A stretch of 64,000 nucleotides of DNA from assembly GCA_002327985.1 (NCBI GenBank), contig DCVM01000012.1, positions 5,445-69,444 on the forward strand. The letters run 5' to 3'. A model generated the notes under the pieces. It did not search any database. It was not told the origin of the DNA and saw only the letters and a program-made list of their open reading frames with translations. This DNA comes from Syntrophaceae bacterium UBA2188. GTDB taxonomy: Bacteria; Desulfobacterota; BSN033; UBA1163. This document shows positions 34,847 through 43,092 of the stretch, piece after piece. Each line of letters starts with the position of its first letter. Position 1 is the stretch's first letter. The position numbers and the translations under genes were made by a program.

Positions 34847-36097
34847 CTAAAACAGGTTCAATTGATCCTTCGATGCGTCCCCTCTTTTTTTCTCAGGGAA
34901 AAGATTGATTTTCCCATAAGCCCCGTCATGGCCTGGAACAATCGAAACTTTTTCCTGCCTCATTCGGATAATTCCCTCTAAGATAGCGGGGGAAACAAAT
35001 GAAGCCAATTCGTCAGGCGTGGCATCGAGGAGGATCCTAAATTCCGGACCTCCTCGATCAATCAATCTTTCATATTCAGACTCCACTGCCTTGGTCCCCA
35101 CTCCAACATCCAATGCCTCCGCGACGATCTCCTCCAATGGAATAAGGTGAATGGAGGGGATGGCATGCTTCGGAATAAAGCTTTCTGGACGATCAGCCAA
35201 TTCCTCCACCCGATGCATCACCCCAACGGTCAACTTCTTATGACAGTTCGGGCAGAGATACTGATTTGCCTTGGTTTGAGAAGGAGAAAAGATCACACCA
35301 CATTGACGATGACCATCATAATGATATTTCCCCTCCTCTGGAAAGAATTCGATGGTGAAGAGTAGTTTCCTTGGGTCTTTCTTTCGAATGGCCTCCGCGA
35401 TCTCTCGATAATCCAATGCACAATCGAAGGCATTGGCTTCCCTTCCCAACCGGTTTGGGGAGTGGGCATCGGAATTGGAGAGGAGGGTAATGGAATCAAG
35501 GGCTGACCATCTCCAGTTCATCTCCGGATCTGAAGAGAGGCCTGTCTCGATGGCATGGATATGAGGAGATATCTCTCCATAACATTCTTGAATGGAATCG
35601 AATCCTGAATTGGCTCCAAAGATTGAAAACCAGGGGGTCCAGGCATGGGCAGGAATGATCAGGCAATCCGCCGAAATATCTAAAATCATCTTTGCCAATT
35701 CTTTTGCTGAAAAACTAAAAATGGGTCTCCCATCTGACGAGAGTTTCCCAAGGTTTCCCAATTTAGAACGAATCGTCTCAACCACTTCGAAGCTGGGGGC
35801 AAAAATGAGGGTGTGGATCCGCCTACCCTTGCCCTCCTGAGAGTAAATGTTGCTCACTTCAGCCGTCAAAATATACTGGACGCGCTCATCTCCCTTGATC
35901 AGTTTAAGAAGACCATTCCCCAAAGGTTCCAATTTTGACCGCAACTCGGCGAAATAGGTCGGATGGGTAAAGTCTCCTGTGCCGAGAAGAGCGATTCCCT
36001 TTTTCTTTGCCCATCGAGCAAGGTTCTCCACCTCCATCTCCTTGCTTGTGGCCCGACTGAACTTAGAATGAAGATGAAAATCAGCAATAAACCGCAT
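34847..36097 (-). CDS. Endonuclease Q-family protein (PHP domain)
   Basis: A 416-residue protein of the former TIGR00375 type. The N-terminal PHP fold is shown by DFHLHSKFS at residues 5-13, GTGDFTHPTYF near 40 and NSDAHSPNRLGREANAF near 213-229, all metal-binding motifs. A zinc-finger-like segment near 270-290 has CGV and CPNCHKK, and a helix-hairpin-helix-like C-terminal part follows. Archaeal endonuclease Q cuts 5' of deaminated bases such as hypoxanthine or uracil. Whether the bacterial form has the same target is inference. It is upstream of a heptamer array and on the minus strand with its neighbours. Confidence 0.85.
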   Translation of the reverse strand: MRFIADFHLHSKFSRATSKEMEVENLARWAKKKGIALLGTGDFTHPTYFAELRSKLEPLGNGLLKLIKGDERVQYILTAEVSNIYSQEGKGRRIHTLIFAPSFEVVETIRSKLGNLGKLSSDGRPIFSFSAKELAKMILDISADCLIIPAHAWTPWFSIFGANSGFDSIQECYGEISPHIHAIETGLSSDPEMNWRWSALDSITLLSNSDAHSPNRLGREANAFDCALDYREIAEAIRKKDPRKLLFTIEFFPEEGKYHYDGHRQCGVIFSPSQTKANQYLCPNCHKKLTVGVMHRVEELADRPESFIPKHAIPSIHLIPLEEIVAEALDVGVGTKAVESEYERLIDRGGPEFRILLDATPDELASFVSPAILEGIIRMRQEKVSIVPGHDGAYGKINLFPEKKRGDASKDQLNLF

Positions 36098-36113
36098 ACC
36101 CTATGCACCTAAA

Positions 36114-36141
36114 ATTCGAAGCACGAAATCCGAAATACGAA
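36114..36141. repeat. Heptamer array D (ATNCGAA units)
   Basis: Four 7-base units in phase: ATTCGAA, GCACGAA, ATCCGAA, ATACGAA; then weaker units to about 36162. It lies in the short gap between the endonuclease Q gene and the radical-SAM remnant. Confidence 0.75.
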
Positions 36142-36205
36142 ATCATCTCAAATGTCGAACAAACATTTCATGGCCTTCCCTTTTTCCTCGATTCTCTAAC
36201 TCCAC

Positions 36206-36574
36206 TTACTCAATGGGTCCTTTTAATTCTTTTACCATCATACAGCTCATATTCCCCCTCTCTGACGAAACCCCCTGAAGCATTCCTTCTTTTTGAGTTC
36301 TCAGCCCGCAATAGCCCCACCCTCCTTCCAAAATTTGACATTGATTGACACAGACCTGCCAAAGGAGTCCTGATCTATTTCGAGGAGGGGTGGTTACCAA
36401 ATAGAATGGTTCCCGGGAGGAACGATGCGTATTCTCAATGAAAAGTTTAATGTTCTCCTTTCCTGATCGAAGGCAATGGATACAGACCGGGAGGGCTTCA
36501 GAAAGAAGGCTCACCTCTTTCCCGCAAGTGAGGCACTCTTTTCCCCATTGGGCCTTAGCCTTTTTATAAACCAC
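36206..36574 (-). pseudogene. Probable truncated radical SAM protein (N-terminal remnant)
   Basis: A 122-codon frame. It begins with a zinc-ribbon-like part, CLTCGKE near residue 15 and CIHCLRSGK near 31. It then has CVNQCQILEGGWGYCGLRT near 74-92, a cysteine motif that precedes the catalytic domain in a family of radical SAM proteins. In those proteins the [4Fe-4S]-binding CxxxCxxC domain follows, but here the frame stops after about 30 residues and the remaining 108 bases to the next gene cannot hold it. I therefore see it as the amino end of a decayed or deleted gene. A free-standing zinc protein is the alternative. Confidence 0.5.
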
Positions 36575-36773
36575 TCTTTTACCCCGTTAAGAAACCCCGA
36601 ACAATTACTTGGAAATTAAAGGTTCCGTTCAACGGTGACGATGCCCGTATCGTTAATAAAAGGTTACGTTTAACGTCCTCTTCATTCTTTGGCTGGTACC
36701 TTAACCGATTACCGAAACGGGCTTCGTAGCCTTTGCCTTAACCCGAACCACTGTAGTATTTTCATGGTCCGCG

Positions 36774-36793
36774 CCTGTCTGCCGGTAGGCAGG
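36774..36793. repeat. Imperfect 20-bp palindrome with CCTGCCTACCG block
   Basis: CCTGTCTGCCGGTAGGCAGG pairs with itself apart from two mismatched pairs. Its reverse complement contains CCTGCCTACCG, which recurs at 59187-59197. It lies in the gene-free stretch 36575-36846, which otherwise shows only degenerate GGTTNCGTT-like words (36621-36636 and 36662-36677). Confidence 0.5.
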
Positions 36794-36846
36794 GGTGACC
36801 ACGTGGCCATCATGGGTAATTAATTTCCTTCCCTCACAAATGGGGT

Positions 36847-37104
36847 TTACTCCACGACTTTATAAACAACGTCGTGTTCCCTCACTTTGTCCTTCACCTT
36901 GATCCCGATATCTGCCCCCGGCCCTGCTTCCTGAACATTGATGTTCTCAATCTGCATCGAATCGATGGTTTGTGTGACATCGGTCGTATGTCCAACAATA
37001 TGGATGGTATCCCCGACCTTTAATGAACCCTCTGATAAGCGTATCGCCGCGACACTAATCTTTCCAAAATATTTGATGATTTCTCCCACTTTCTTCTCTT
37101 CCAT
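36847..37104 (-). CDS. EF-Tu domain II-like small protein
   Basis: An 85-residue protein consisting of one beta-barrel domain like domain II of translation GTPases: VGEIIKYFGKISVAAIRL, then GSLKVGDTIHIVGH at 27-40 and DSMQIENINVQEAGPGADIGI at 48-68, with the last part in the expected place. There is no GTPase domain. Such proteins are usually annotated translation elongation factor-like; their function is unknown to me. The start has AAGAAAGGAGGAAAAAG. It ends the operon that begins with the STAS-like gene. Confidence 0.8.
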   Translation of the reverse strand: MEEKKVGEIIKYFGKISVAAIRLSEGSLKVGDTIHIVGHTTDVTQTIDSMQIENINVQEAGPGADIGIKVKDKVREHDVVYKVVE

Positions 37105-37119
37105 CTTTTTCCTCCTTTC

Positions 37120-38166
37120 TTAAGCGTTCATGTCAATTCCTATTCTCCTGATCGCTTCAAAAACTTCATCCATCTCTATAGCTCTCAGGCATTCAAAGTC
37201 CTTACACTGAAAAAATCGCTCTTGAGGGCAAGGAGAGCAGGGCATTCCCCTCCGAACCACAGCCGTCTTTTCCCCCCTCGGTGACCAAACCATGTGATTC
37301 GATGGCCCGAAGATGGCAATCGTCGGAATCCCTAAGGCCGCAGCCATATGAGAAATCCCAGAATCATTTCCGATATAAAACCAGCTCCCTTCCATGACGG
37401 AGGCCAGTTGGAGAAGGGTAAGCCCCTTTGCGATGATGAGTTGATTGGAACTCACCTCTTCAAAGACCTGCTCAACTTCTCTCCCCTCAGCCGGACCAAG
37501 AACAATGAGAATTTTGGAGTTGAGGCGATCTTGTAGAGTACGAGTCAGGTTTAAAAATTGATCCAGAGGCCAAACTTTTTTTTTGCTTCCACTGCCAGGA
37601 TGGAGGATGACCCCTTTCGATCGTTCTGCCTGAGTCACCCCTTTGCTTTTCCAGTAATCCCTGGCCCATTGTCGATCCGACTCTTTCAAATGAAGTCTGG
37701 GATTCGATTCCGAGTTGTGAAGCCCAAACTGGTCCAATTGTTTGAGAAGATGATCTGTTACATGAACCTGCTTATCCCAGGGTGGAAAGGAATTGATGTG
37801 AAGGAGCCGACCCTGGCAAACCCTTCTCAGGTTCGCCATGACCGCTCCTTCTCCATCTTTTCCAAACATGACAATCAGATCGAATGTTTTGAAAAATTGA
37901 GACAGAGGAAAGTCTAAAAATCCATCTCGAACAAAAAAAGTCGCCATTCCCTTTTGATCGATAGAGAGAATTTCATCGGCATAATGTCGCTTTTCAACCA
38001 ACTCCAGAATTCTCGGGTATCCCATCATGGCGGATCGGGCATAGGGAAAGGCCTTTCGAAGGGTTTCGAGGGCAGGCAAAGCAAGGATGAAATCACCCAA
38101 GGCACCCTGGTGAATCACCAAAATGGATGACACCCCGGATGCCTGGTTCGAATGGGAAGGAATCAT
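37120..38166 (-). CDS. Glycosyltransferase family 9 (heptosyltransferase-like)
   Basis: A 348-residue GT-B glycosyltransferase. IHQGALGDFILALPALETL near residue 18 and HPGSGSKKKVWPLDQF near 192 are the usual N- and C-domain motifs, and YIGNDSGISHMAAALGIP near 262 is the acceptor/donor signature. Family members add ADP-heptose to lipopolysaccharide inner core. A role in LPS or another surface glycan is likely. The start is weakly supported by its upstream sequence. It follows the TPR gene in the operon. Confidence 0.87.
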   Translation of the reverse strand: MIPSHSNQASGVSSILVIHQGALGDFILALPALETLRKAFPYARSAMMGYPRILELVEKRHYADEILSIDQKGMATFFVRDGFLDFPLSQFFKTFDLIVMFGKDGEGAVMANLRRVCQGRLLHINSFPPWDKQVHVTDHLLKQLDQFGLHNSESNPRLHLKESDRQWARDYWKSKGVTQAERSKGVILHPGSGSKKKVWPLDQFLNLTRTLQDRLNSKILIVLGPAEGREVEQVFEEVSSNQLIIAKGLTLLQLASVMEGSWFYIGNDSGISHMAAALGIPTIAIFGPSNHMVWSPRGEKTAVVRRGMPCSPCPQERFFQCKDFECLRAIEMDEVFEAIRRIGIDMNA

Positions 38167-38184
38167 CGTTTTCTTTTTCTTTGG

Positions 38185-38940
38185 TCAGGAGATGTTTTCC
38201 AATCGCTTCCGAATGTGATGATCATCGGGGGTGATCTGAAGAATCTTTCGATATTCTCTTCTTGCCTCTTTCCATCTTTTCTGATCCTCATACAGAACAC
38301 CCAAATTGATCCTGGCAAAAAGATAGTTGGGATTGATACGAAGGGCCTTCTTCAATTCAAGGATAGCCTCTCCATATCGCTTCCGATCACTGTAAAGAAG
38401 AGCTAAATGATAACGGAGATCGGCATACCGGGGGTTCAAGTGGACCGCCTTTTTCATGCAGCGAAGGGCCTCCTGGGTTCGGCTCATGAGGCCATAAGTA
38501 TAACTGAGATTGGCATATCCCATTCCCGCAGAGGCATCGATCTTTAACGCTTTTTGGAATTCCTGAATGGCCTTTGGGTAAGCTCCCTGATAATAATAGA
38601 CCGTCCCAAGATTCATATGAAAAATAAACGTATCGGGTTTTAACCTAACAGCCTTTCTGAGCTCTTTGATGGCCTGTGCAAATTTTCCTCTTTGAGCAAG
38701 ATAGAGACCGACGAAATTGTGAAATTGGTACAAAAAACCCAAATGGAGATGGGCCTCTCGATACTTTGGGTTGAGGCGGAGGGCCTCTAACAAATGAACC
38801 TCAGCTTTTTCCATCTGTCCATGGGCCATGAGGAGGAGAGCTAACTGATTTCGGAGGTCTGCGTAATGGGGATGCATTCGGACCTCTTGTTCGATCTCCC
38901 CCAAAATTCGCTTATAGGTTGGATTCCATCTTAAGCTCAT
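38185..38940 (-). CDS. Tetratricopeptide-repeat protein
   Basis: A 251-residue protein made of about six 34-residue TPR units, for example ALRLNPKYREAHLHLGFLY near residue 50, ALKIDASAGMGYANLSYTY near 130 and ALRINPNYLFARINLGVLY near 210. The start at 38940 follows GGAAGAAAAGG and overlaps the end of the BON-like gene by 29 bases, which suggests translational coupling. No signal peptide is visible. It is likely to be a scaffold; its partners are unknown. Confidence 0.85.
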   Translation of the reverse strand: MSLRWNPTYKRILGEIEQEVRMHPHYADLRNQLALLLMAHGQMEKAEVHLLEALRLNPKYREAHLHLGFLYQFHNFVGLYLAQRGKFAQAIKELRKAVRLKPDTFIFHMNLGTVYYYQGAYPKAIQEFQKALKIDASAGMGYANLSYTYGLMSRTQEALRCMKKAVHLNPRYADLRYHLALLYSDRKRYGEAILELKKALRINPNYLFARINLGVLYEDQKRWKEARREYRKILQITPDDHHIRKRLENIS

Positions 38941-39268
38941 CCTTTTCTTCCTTCTTTCCGCCTTTATCCTTCTTGACTTCAACGGGAATCCACTGGCCTC
39001 TTTCCTTTCTCCAATTGAGGAGCTGAAAAATAACGTCACTCACTCCTGGAATGCTCCTCACCTTCTTTTCCAAGGAAAAAAGGGTATTCATCACTAAGTT
39101 TTTTCGTTTCTCTTCATCCCAGTCTTTGGAAGAATGAGGGACCTCAAAAATCCCTCGAATGTAAACCACTCCCTTGACCGTTCCGAAATCCATTCGAGAA
39201 GAATCGATGTTGGTTCGGATTAATACTCGCCGGAGATGAGATTGAATAACAAAGTCCTCTTTTAACAC
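38912..39268 (-). CDS. BON-like domain protein
   Basis: A 118-residue protein. The middle part follows a BON-type alpha-beta pattern: GTVKGVVYIRGIFEVPHSS near residue 28-46 and LEKKVRSIPGVSDVIFQLL near 66-84, the latter the most telling. The C-terminal 25 residues are Lys and Glu rich. There is no signal peptide, so unlike OsmY it should stay in the cytoplasm. It is between the receiver and TPR genes in one operon. The BON call rests on pattern only. Confidence 0.65.
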   Translation of the reverse strand: MLKEDFVIQSHLRRVLIRTNIDSSRMDFGTVKGVVYIRGIFEVPHSSKDWDEEKRKNLVMNTLFSLEKKVRSIPGVSDVIFQLLNWRKERGQWIPVEVKKDKGGKKEEKDELKMESNL

Positions 39269-39274
39269 GACCTT

Positions 39275-39685
39275 CTAATCAATGTCTTCTAATTTTAAGG
39301 ATGGATCAGGACCTTCTTCCAACGCTCTCTTGATCGCATCTAACAACTCTTCAGGATCGTAAGGTTTCTTAATATAGAAACGGGCTCCCAAGGCCATGGC
39401 CTTGTCCTCTGCATTCTTTTCTGGGCTCCCGGTGAGGAAGATAACGGGAATGGTAAAGGTGTGGATGGACCGTTTTAATCTCTGCCCAACACTGAACCCA
39501 TCCCCGGCGGGCATTCGAATATCGAGAATGATGAGATCGGGCTTCTCTTTATGGGCGACGAAAACACCCTGGGCCCCGTCAAAGGCGGTGACCACTTCAT
39601 ATCCAGCTCCTTGAAGTCGAATCATCAGTGCCTTAACGATATCTCTCTCATCATCCACAACGAGAATCTTTTTTTTCTGTCCCAT
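39275..39685 (-). CDS. Single-domain response regulator (receiver)
   Basis: A 136-residue CheY-like receiver. Acidic residues DDERD are near residue 10, the phosphorylated Asp is in LIILDIRMPAGDG near 55, the Thr in VIFLTGSPEK near 83 and the Lys in FYIKKPYDPEE near 106. No output domain is present. No histidine kinase is encoded nearby, so the phosphate source is unknown. The operon position between an M23 peptidase and BON/TPR genes suggests a link to envelope or stress functions. Confidence 0.9.
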   Translation of the reverse strand: MGQKKKILVVDDERDIVKALMIRLQGAGYEVVTAFDGAQGVFVAHKEKPDLIILDIRMPAGDGFSVGQRLKRSIHTFTIPVIFLTGSPEKNAEDKAMALGARFYIKKPYDPEELLDAIKRALEEGPDPSLKLEDID

Positions 39686-39705
39686 ATTTTCCTCATTCTA
39701 CAGGT

Positions 39706-41010
39706 TCAATCCCTATTCTCCCCTTCTTCCATGCTCTTCCAATAAGGGGAATCCCCATCCAGCCAAGTCAACATTTCATCTCTTTTGTTTTCAAACATGG
39801 CCATCTCTTTCTTTTCGATCGGCGTCCCGGGCATGAAGGTTTCTTTCAAGGGATTCCGGAATTGACCGTCTTTGGCTAATCGATAGTCCAGATGAGGTCC
39901 GGTGGAAAGACCGGTCGATCCGACATACCCGATGATCTGCTTCTGTTTCACCTTGACTCCTTTTCTGGTCCCAGACCCGAACCGAGAAAGATGGCCATAA
40001 GAAGTGGTATACCCATTCGTATGCCGGAGGATCACCTGGTTCCCGTATCCACCATTCCACCCGCAGAAGGTTACGGTTCCATCTGCCACAGCCCATATGG
40101 GTGTCCCAGATGGAGCCGCATAATCCACCCCATAATGAGGCCTCACCCCTCCCAGAATTGGATGTTTTCGTGCCCGGCTGAATCTCGAACTGATCCGGTT
40201 AAACCGTAAAGGGGCCTTCAAAAATGCCTTTTTCGAAGAAATTCCTTTTTCATTATAATAACCATCTTGATATCGGATCCCTCTGATCACCCTTTCTCCA
40301 CTCTGATATTCGACGGCTCGAATGGTTCCATACTGAATGAACTGATCTCCTTTATAAATCTTTTCCACCACTACTTTAAATCGATCCCCTTCACGAACAT
40401 CCTTATAAAAATCAATCTCCCAGGCCAGGAGCTCAGCGAAGGCGAGGGTCAAGGGGTCCTGTTCTCCGGCGGCATCCATCGCCTCAAAAAGGGACGAACG
40501 AATTTCTCCCACCACCTTCGTCATCCGTGTTTCGAGGAGAACTTCCTTCCTTTGAGCCACATATCCGTAGGAACCTTTTTCAATCTTATAAATCTCTACG
40601 GGGCTCGCTTCATAAATAAATTTTACCATCTCACCCTCCTCATCCGTGATGAAACGGTAAGAAACCCCGCTTTGGATCTTTTTAAAATCCACATGAGGCT
40701 TCAAGGTCGAAATGATCAAATCAATCCATTTGAGTGGAATGTTCTTCTTCGATAAGGACTGAAAAAGAGTGCCTCGTTCCTTCACCTCCCCTTCAATGGT
40801 ACAGAGTTGAGGCTCCCGGGAAACTGGAGCGCTGGGCTCTGGAGGAACCGCAGGGGGAGGTGAAAAGAAGTAAGGGAGTATCAAAAAGTAGATGAAAAGG
40901 AAAAACCCCGCCAGAAAAGCCCCTGAAAGAAGAATCCGTTTCCTCCTCTTTCTTTTGGCCTCAAAAGGTCGTCCCCTGTTGGGATTTAGTTTTTGCAAAT
41001 CAGCACTCAT
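39706..41010 (-). CDS. M23-family peptidoglycan endopeptidase, membrane-anchored (MepM-like)
   Basis: A 434-residue envelope protein: basic N-terminus, one membrane segment at residues 26-46, a proline-rich linker, an OapA/LysM-like domain (about 65-160) and a C-terminal LytM domain. Zinc ligands are visible in HYGVDYAAPSGTP near 292 and GPHLDYRL near 370, and HLSRF near 335 adds the catalytic His. The plan is that of E. coli MepM, which cuts D,D-crosslinks during growth. All metal motifs are intact, so it should be an active hydrolase. Confidence 0.9.
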   Translation of the reverse strand: MSADLQKLNPNRGRPFEAKRKRRKRILLSGAFLAGFFLFIYFLILPYFFSPPPAVPPEPSAPVSREPQLCTIEGEVKERGTLFQSLSKKNIPLKWIDLIISTLKPHVDFKKIQSGVSYRFITDEEGEMVKFIYEASPVEIYKIEKGSYGYVAQRKEVLLETRMTKVVGEIRSSLFEAMDAAGEQDPLTLAFAELLAWEIDFYKDVREGDRFKVVVEKIYKGDQFIQYGTIRAVEYQSGERVIRGIRYQDGYYNEKGISSKKAFLKAPLRFNRISSRFSRARKHPILGGVRPHYGVDYAAPSGTPIWAVADGTVTFCGWNGGYGNQVILRHTNGYTTSYGHLSRFGSGTRKGVKVKQKQIIGYVGSTGLSTGPHLDYRLAKDGQFRNPLKETFMPGTPIEKKEMAMFENKRDEMLTWLDGDSPYWKSMEEGENRD

Positions 41011-41050
41011 CTTTTCAAACGTTCAACGCATAGCTCTGAATTCTTTCCGA

Positions 41051-42037
41051 TCATCCACTCTCCCTCAAAAAATGGGCAGCGTCTTCAGGAGGTGTCGGAT
41101 TAACAAAGAAACCCGTTCCCCATTCAAAGCCTTCTCGTAACCCAATCCGTAATCGAGTCTCGATATGCCAGTGGTATTCTGGACGATGGAATCGACTCTG
41201 AATCGGAGAAGTATGAAAGGTCAAACTATAGGGTGGATCAGAAAGGAGTTTTAAAAAACTATGGAACAACGACTGAATTCCAATAGAAAGATCGGCCATC
41301 TCTTCTTGGGTGATGCGATGAAAATCAGGGGAGTGAACCTTTGGGACAATCCAGGCTTCAAACGGGTAGCGTGAAGCGAAGGGGGAAAAGATCAAGAAGT
41401 GGACGGTTTCCAGTATCACCCTCTTCTTCATCGAGATTTCTTCTTTGACAATGTCACAGAAAATGCATCGCTCTTTCCGTTGATAGTAATCTAAGGTCCC
41501 CCAGATCTCTTCGTCAATTCTCTTCGGGATGACCGGCATGGCCATGATGTGGGAATGGGGATGACGGTTAAAAATGCCCGGATGATTCTTCAGAATGAGA
41601 AACTGCTCAAATCGCTGATCCTTCTCCAGGTCGATGAGCCTTTCCTGATAGGCTAAAAGAATTTTTTCGATCTGCTTCGGTTCCATCGTCGCAAGACCCT
41701 GATGGTGTTCAGGGGATTCCACAACAATCTCATGAGCCCCGATGGCTTCCATAAGATCGTACATCCCATTGGGTCTTCGGTCGAAGTCCCCTTCGATATG
41801 GAAAAAGGGAAATTTATTGGGAATGACTCGGACAGACCAATCTCTTTCTTGACGGCTTAAAGAAAAAGTAGGGGGGGGAGTCATTCCCTCATTCCCTGGG
41901 CAGAAAGGGCAGGGGTCTTTTGCCTCTTGAGGTTGATAGGGGGGTTTGAAAGGGAGGTAATCCATGGGGCCTTTCGGGTGATCATTGGTCACCACCACCC
42001 ACATCCTTGTCACCGGCTCTCTTCTCAGTTCTGCCAT
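41051..42037 (-). CDS. GalT-like nucleotidyltransferase (galactose-1-phosphate uridylyltransferase family)
   Basis: A 328-residue HIT-superfamily protein. Zinc cysteines are seen in CPFCPGNE near residue 43 and CIFCDI near 192. The active-site segment reads NRHPHSHIMAMP near 157-168, where classical GalT has HPHGQ; the final His replaces Gln. WHIETRLRI near 292 is also conserved. The enzyme should transfer a nucleotidyl group between hexose-1-phosphates or phosphorolyse a sugar nucleotide. The HPHSH variant leaves substrate open. The gene is 10 bp downstream of the STAS-like gene in the same operon. Confidence 0.85.
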   Translation of the reverse strand: MAELRREPVTRMWVVVTNDHPKGPMDYLPFKPPYQPQEAKDPCPFCPGNEGMTPPPTFSLSRQERDWSVRVIPNKFPFFHIEGDFDRRPNGMYDLMEAIGAHEIVVESPEHHQGLATMEPKQIEKILLAYQERLIDLEKDQRFEQFLILKNHPGIFNRHPHSHIMAMPVIPKRIDEEIWGTLDYYQRKERCIFCDIVKEEISMKKRVILETVHFLIFSPFASRYPFEAWIVPKVHSPDFHRITQEEMADLSIGIQSLFHSFLKLLSDPPYSLTFHTSPIQSRFHRPEYHWHIETRLRIGLREGFEWGTGFFVNPTPPEDAAHFLRESG

Positions 42038-42047
42038 GGCCCTCTCC

Positions 42048-42635
42048 TTAAGAAAGAAGGGATTGGTAAATATATTGCCTTCCCCGATGAGACTCTTCCT
42101 TCCCTACCATCGGCCTTTCCATTCGAACGACCAGGCGCTTCTTATAAAGATTGAGAAGCCGGGTGCCTCCTGTGTTCATTTCAATTCCCTCTTCCTCGGA
42201 AAGTTCCCTCAGCGTCAGCTGCCTTTTCTTCATCACCTGGTTTAAGGTGTGGGACAAATAATTATTCAGAGAACCAATGATTTGCCATCCATCCGCCCCC
42301 GTGGTCAGTACCGCCAATTTTTTTCTTTCCAAGGCAACACTGATGTTTTCCGCTTGGGAGGGGTTAAGGTTTTTCAGGACAAGAAATTTCTCTCCATATT
42401 CACCGCTCCACAACCGGGAAATCATTTTGGCCACGACTTCATCAGCCCAGGAAAAATCGATAGGCCCCATTCCTGAAAAATCAAGGACGACTCGGAGCAC
42501 TCCCTTCTCCTCTCCTAAAACCTTTTCAATGGCCTCTCGAATCCGCACGCCCCGGGCCCGGCCTGTCATCTCTCTCGATCCGTTCTTCAAAAGTGTGTGG
42601 GGAAGCTTCCTTAAGGTCAGGGTCCGTTTTTCCAT
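42048..42635 (-). CDS. STAS-like (DUF4325-type) protein with winged-helix-like C-terminus
   Basis: A 195-residue protein. The middle part, VVLDFSGMGPIDFSWADEVVAK near residues 49-70, matches STAS-like DUF4325 domains, which often occur in regulators. The last 65 residues (QLTLRELSEEEGIEMNTGGTR and on) look like a winged helix, so DNA binding is plausible. It is the first gene of an eight-gene operon and its promoter carries a perfect TTGATTC-N4-GAATCAA palindrome (42649-42666). I infer an autoregulator, but this is untested. Confidence 0.7.
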   Translation of the reverse strand: MEKRTLTLRKLPHTLLKNGSREMTGRARGVRIREAIEKVLGEEKGVLRVVLDFSGMGPIDFSWADEVVAKMISRLWSGEYGEKFLVLKNLNPSQAENISVALERKKLAVLTTGADGWQIIGSLNNYLSHTLNQVMKKRQLTLRELSEEEGIEMNTGGTRLLNLYKKRLVVRMERPMVGKEESHRGRQYIYQSLLS

Positions 42636-42648
42636 TCTTTCCCTTCAA

Positions 42649-42666
42649 TTGATTCAGTTGAATCAA
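42649..42666. promoter_or_regulatory. Operator palindrome TTGATTC-N4-GAATCAA
   Basis: TTGATTCAGTTGAATCAA has perfect 7-bp arms. It overlaps the last two bases of the -10 of the STAS operon promoter and covers the expected start of transcription, an arrangement for repression. Confidence 0.7.
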
Positions 42667-42693
42667 CTAATCATAAATCGGATCGAATGTCAA
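42665..42693 (-). promoter_or_regulatory. Promoter of the STAS/GalT/M23 operon
   Basis: Minus-strand TTGACA (42688-42693), 17-base spacer, TTAGTT (42665-42670). The -35 is perfect. The STAS-like start codon is about 30 bases downstream, after GAAGGGAAAG. Confidence 0.65.
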
Positions 42694-42748
42694 GTCCTTT
42701 TTAAAGACCGTTTAAAAGAGCGATGAAAAACCGGGTGGAAGAATCCTT

Positions 42749-43060
42749 TCAATGGCGAATGGAGTCCGGATCTTTCCGAATTCGAAAGGGACCCTCCCAG
42801 GGGTGCTGAACCCCCTCCACAAACCGATCTCGACAACTCTTACAAAGGATCAGCGTAATCTCCTCGTAAACCTCTTTCTCTAATTCCTTCGGATCCACGC
42901 GTTGAACTTGGTCAAGTAACTCCTTGAGCTGTTGATCCACCCCTTCGGAGGATTCCGAAAGCATCCCATCAAACCCTGAAACAATCTTCATATGGATGAC
43001 ATAGAATAAACTTCCTGGCGAAAGCCCTTTTCCACACCTCCAGCAATTTCTTTCTTCCAT
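42749..43060 (-). CDS. Small zinc-ribbon-like protein of unknown function
   Basis: A 103-residue protein. Two cysteine pairs, CWRCGKG near residue 6 and CKSCRDRF near 76, could hold one zinc. The middle is acidic and probably helical. I cannot name a family. It lies 32 bp after trmFO in the same direction and may be cotranscribed with it. Confidence 0.75.
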   Translation of the reverse strand: MEERNCWRCGKGLSPGSLFYVIHMKIVSGFDGMLSESSEGVDQQLKELLDQVQRVDPKELEKEVYEEITLILCKSCRDRFVEGVQHPWEGPFRIRKDPDSIRH

Positions 43061-43092
43061 CGGTTCCCAGCTATCCTCCCATGTTTGTTGTC

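Noticed and set aside
40267..40755. 162-codon plus-strand frame opposite the M23 peptidase gene
   Set aside because: It is the antisense shadow of a gene with complete catalytic motifs, and shows no domain of its own.
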